From Paenibacillus macquariensis (lineage in GTDB: Bacteria; Bacillota; Bacilli; Paenibacillales; Paenibacillaceae), in NCBI RefSeq assembly GCF_900156375.1, contig NZ_FTNK01000002.1, forward strand, positions 248,001 to 312,000: a stretch of DNA of 64,000 bases, in the 5' to 3' direction. The translations under genes and the position numbers were made by a program. Below, piece after piece: positions 63,024-64,000 of the stretch; position 1 is the first letter of the stretch, and every line of letters starts with the position of its first letter. Below the pieces are notes generated by a model. It was not told the DNA's origin. It did no database searches and saw nothing but the letters and a program-made list of their open reading frames with translations.

Positions 63024-63641
63024 TCAAACTTTACTCCAAATCTTCAGTACATACGAGATATCAGGCTTCCGAGAGAAAGTCTCCATCCGACGTTTGTACC
63101 CGACGCTACGTTTCGAGATCTTTGAGATCATTTCACAAATTTGATTGGTCAGCTTGGCCGAAGAAAGCATAACAAAATTAAGCGGAGCGAAGCTGAAACC
63201 ATCCGACCAACCGAGCGTCAGCATGGTGTAACCTTTCGTGAATTTACCCATTGAATGGTCAAATACCCGTGCCAGTAATTCCGCTTTTTTACTCCGATTT
63301 CTGCTCATCACGGAATCGTCGATGATGAACACTCGCACACGAGTTGGTGAAATAAGCGACTCGAAATGCAACACAATTCTAAGACTAAAGTATGCAAAAT
63401 CTTCGCCAAGCAAGGAGGTGTGATTTAAAAAGCGATAGACGACATCTTTTTCGGGGATACCCGTGCCACGCTGGCTTCCGAGCAACTGGAACCAGTTCTT
63501 TCCCTCAAAAACCAGAGAGAAGATTAGTTGAAAAATCGCGAAACTGGAAAGTCCAAAGGACTTAGAAATCCTCGCATTTCGTAAGGATTTCCCCACTTGG
63601 AGGGTTGCAAAAAGATTGGAAAAACGAGACTGTTCAGACAT
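63024..63641 (-). pseudogene. Truncated IS4-type transposase
   Basis: 205 residues starting like full IS4-family transposases common in Paenibacillus (SKSFGLSSFAIFQLIFSLVFEGKNWFQLL, KDVVYRFLNH) and including the first DDE Asp region VFIIDDSVMSRNRSKKAELLARVFDHS. Similarity ends after ETFSRKPD; the last dozen residues are unrelated and the second half with the remaining catalytic residues is missing. The element is therefore inactive. No clear terminal inverted repeats were identified. Confidence 0.75.
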
Positions 63642-63857
63642 GGAATGTTGTTGTAACAGGAGTTACGCACCTTTCTTGTTTGCATGGTTGATTCGACACT
63701 TCCATGATACCAAAATAATGCTTAAATAAATGAAATTGTGAAGAACATGATAAAAACCTTGTTTGAAATGCAATATTCGTATAGAATTCTGATAGTGCGT
63801 CTGTAGATATTAATTTAGGTAGTTAAATATAAATAGGCATAAAAGGGGAATATCATC

Positions 63858-64000
63858 TTGACAGAAGAACTGGCCCTACATGCAGTTGTTATACTCACTG
63901 GGATCCCAGCCAACTTACTCTTGGTGGATGCTCAGAGCTACGAAGACTGTTTTGTAGTTGTATCGAACTTATCAAAGAAAACGTACCACGTTGAATTAAC
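63858..64000 (+). CDS. Start of an unidentified gene, cut by the window edge
   Basis: An open frame from TTG at 63858, preceded by AAAAGGGGA, continues for 47 codons to the edge (MTEELALHAVVILTGIP..., taking TTG as Met). No recognisable motif. The product beyond the edge is unknown. Confidence 0.4.
   Translation, partial: MTEELALHAVVILTGIPANLLLVDAQSYEDCFVVVSNLSKKTYHVEL

Overview
The window looks like chromosomal DNA from a low-GC, Gram-positive, spore-former-type Firmicute, most likely Paenibacillus or a close relative. Shine-Dalgarno sites are strong (AGGAGG type). Many genes are orthologous in pattern to Bacillus subtilis genes (yueD, yvgN, lmrAB, deoR-deoC-nupC-pdp). There are SLH-anchored surface proteins, YesM/YesN-type two-component sugar regulation and many strong intrinsic terminators. 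No rRNA, tRNA, CRISPR array or prophage was seen. Genus is inferred from gene style only.

Layout. 1-7.3 kb: small secreted protein, degenerate ROK protein, benzil-reductase-like SDR, methyltransferase, then a decayed zone with an IS3 transposase scrap, a GH26-like gene broken by one in-frame stop, a probable group II intron relic with a perfect 22-bp hairpin, and about 0.9 kb without genes. 7.3-11.7 kb: large SLH/GLUG surface protein followed by scraps of a cadherin-like repeat protein and of a blaI/blaR1 (mecI/mecR1) pair. 11.9-23 kb: metabolic and resistance genes (sulfurtransferase, aldo/keto reductase, lmrA-lmrB efflux pair, transaldolase, SGNH esterase, GNAT) and a frameshifted luciferase-like monooxygenase. 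23-27.7 kb: secreted proteins. 27.8-33.9 kb: a complete deoxyribonucleoside catabolic cluster deoR | deoC-cdd-nupC-deoB-pdp with a recognisable DeoR operator.

34.2-44.2 kb is the most interesting region: an ABC-F protein and a VanX-type dipeptidase, then hssR-hssS, then a four-gene surface module (secreted Met/His-repeat peptide ending in an MPKSG motif, class F sortase, amidase-domain protein, polysaccharide flippase), then hrtB-hrtA. hssRS and hrtBA are the two halves of the haem-sensing and haem-efflux system, and a good match to the HssR direct repeat lies in front of hrtB. The sortase module sits between the two halves, suggesting a surface peptide linked to haem or metal stress. 44.3-54.1 kb: an alpha-glucoside uptake locus (AraC, histidine kinase, response regulator, binding protein, two permeases) divergent from a GH65 phosphorylase.

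54.2-64 kb: CynX-type transporter with divergent LysR regulator, APH-family kinase, ferritin, small membrane and lipoproteins, an ECF sigma/anti-sigma pair whose sigma gene appears to start at ATC, a small SLH protein, a MarR-controlled operon with a 20-bp perfect operator palindrome, a truncated IS4-type transposase and the start of an unidentified gene at the right edge. Two small genes with good ribosome binding sites (23011-23190 minus; 58100-58273 plus) are easily overlooked. Family assignments rest on recalled motifs and residue patterns; no database search was run.
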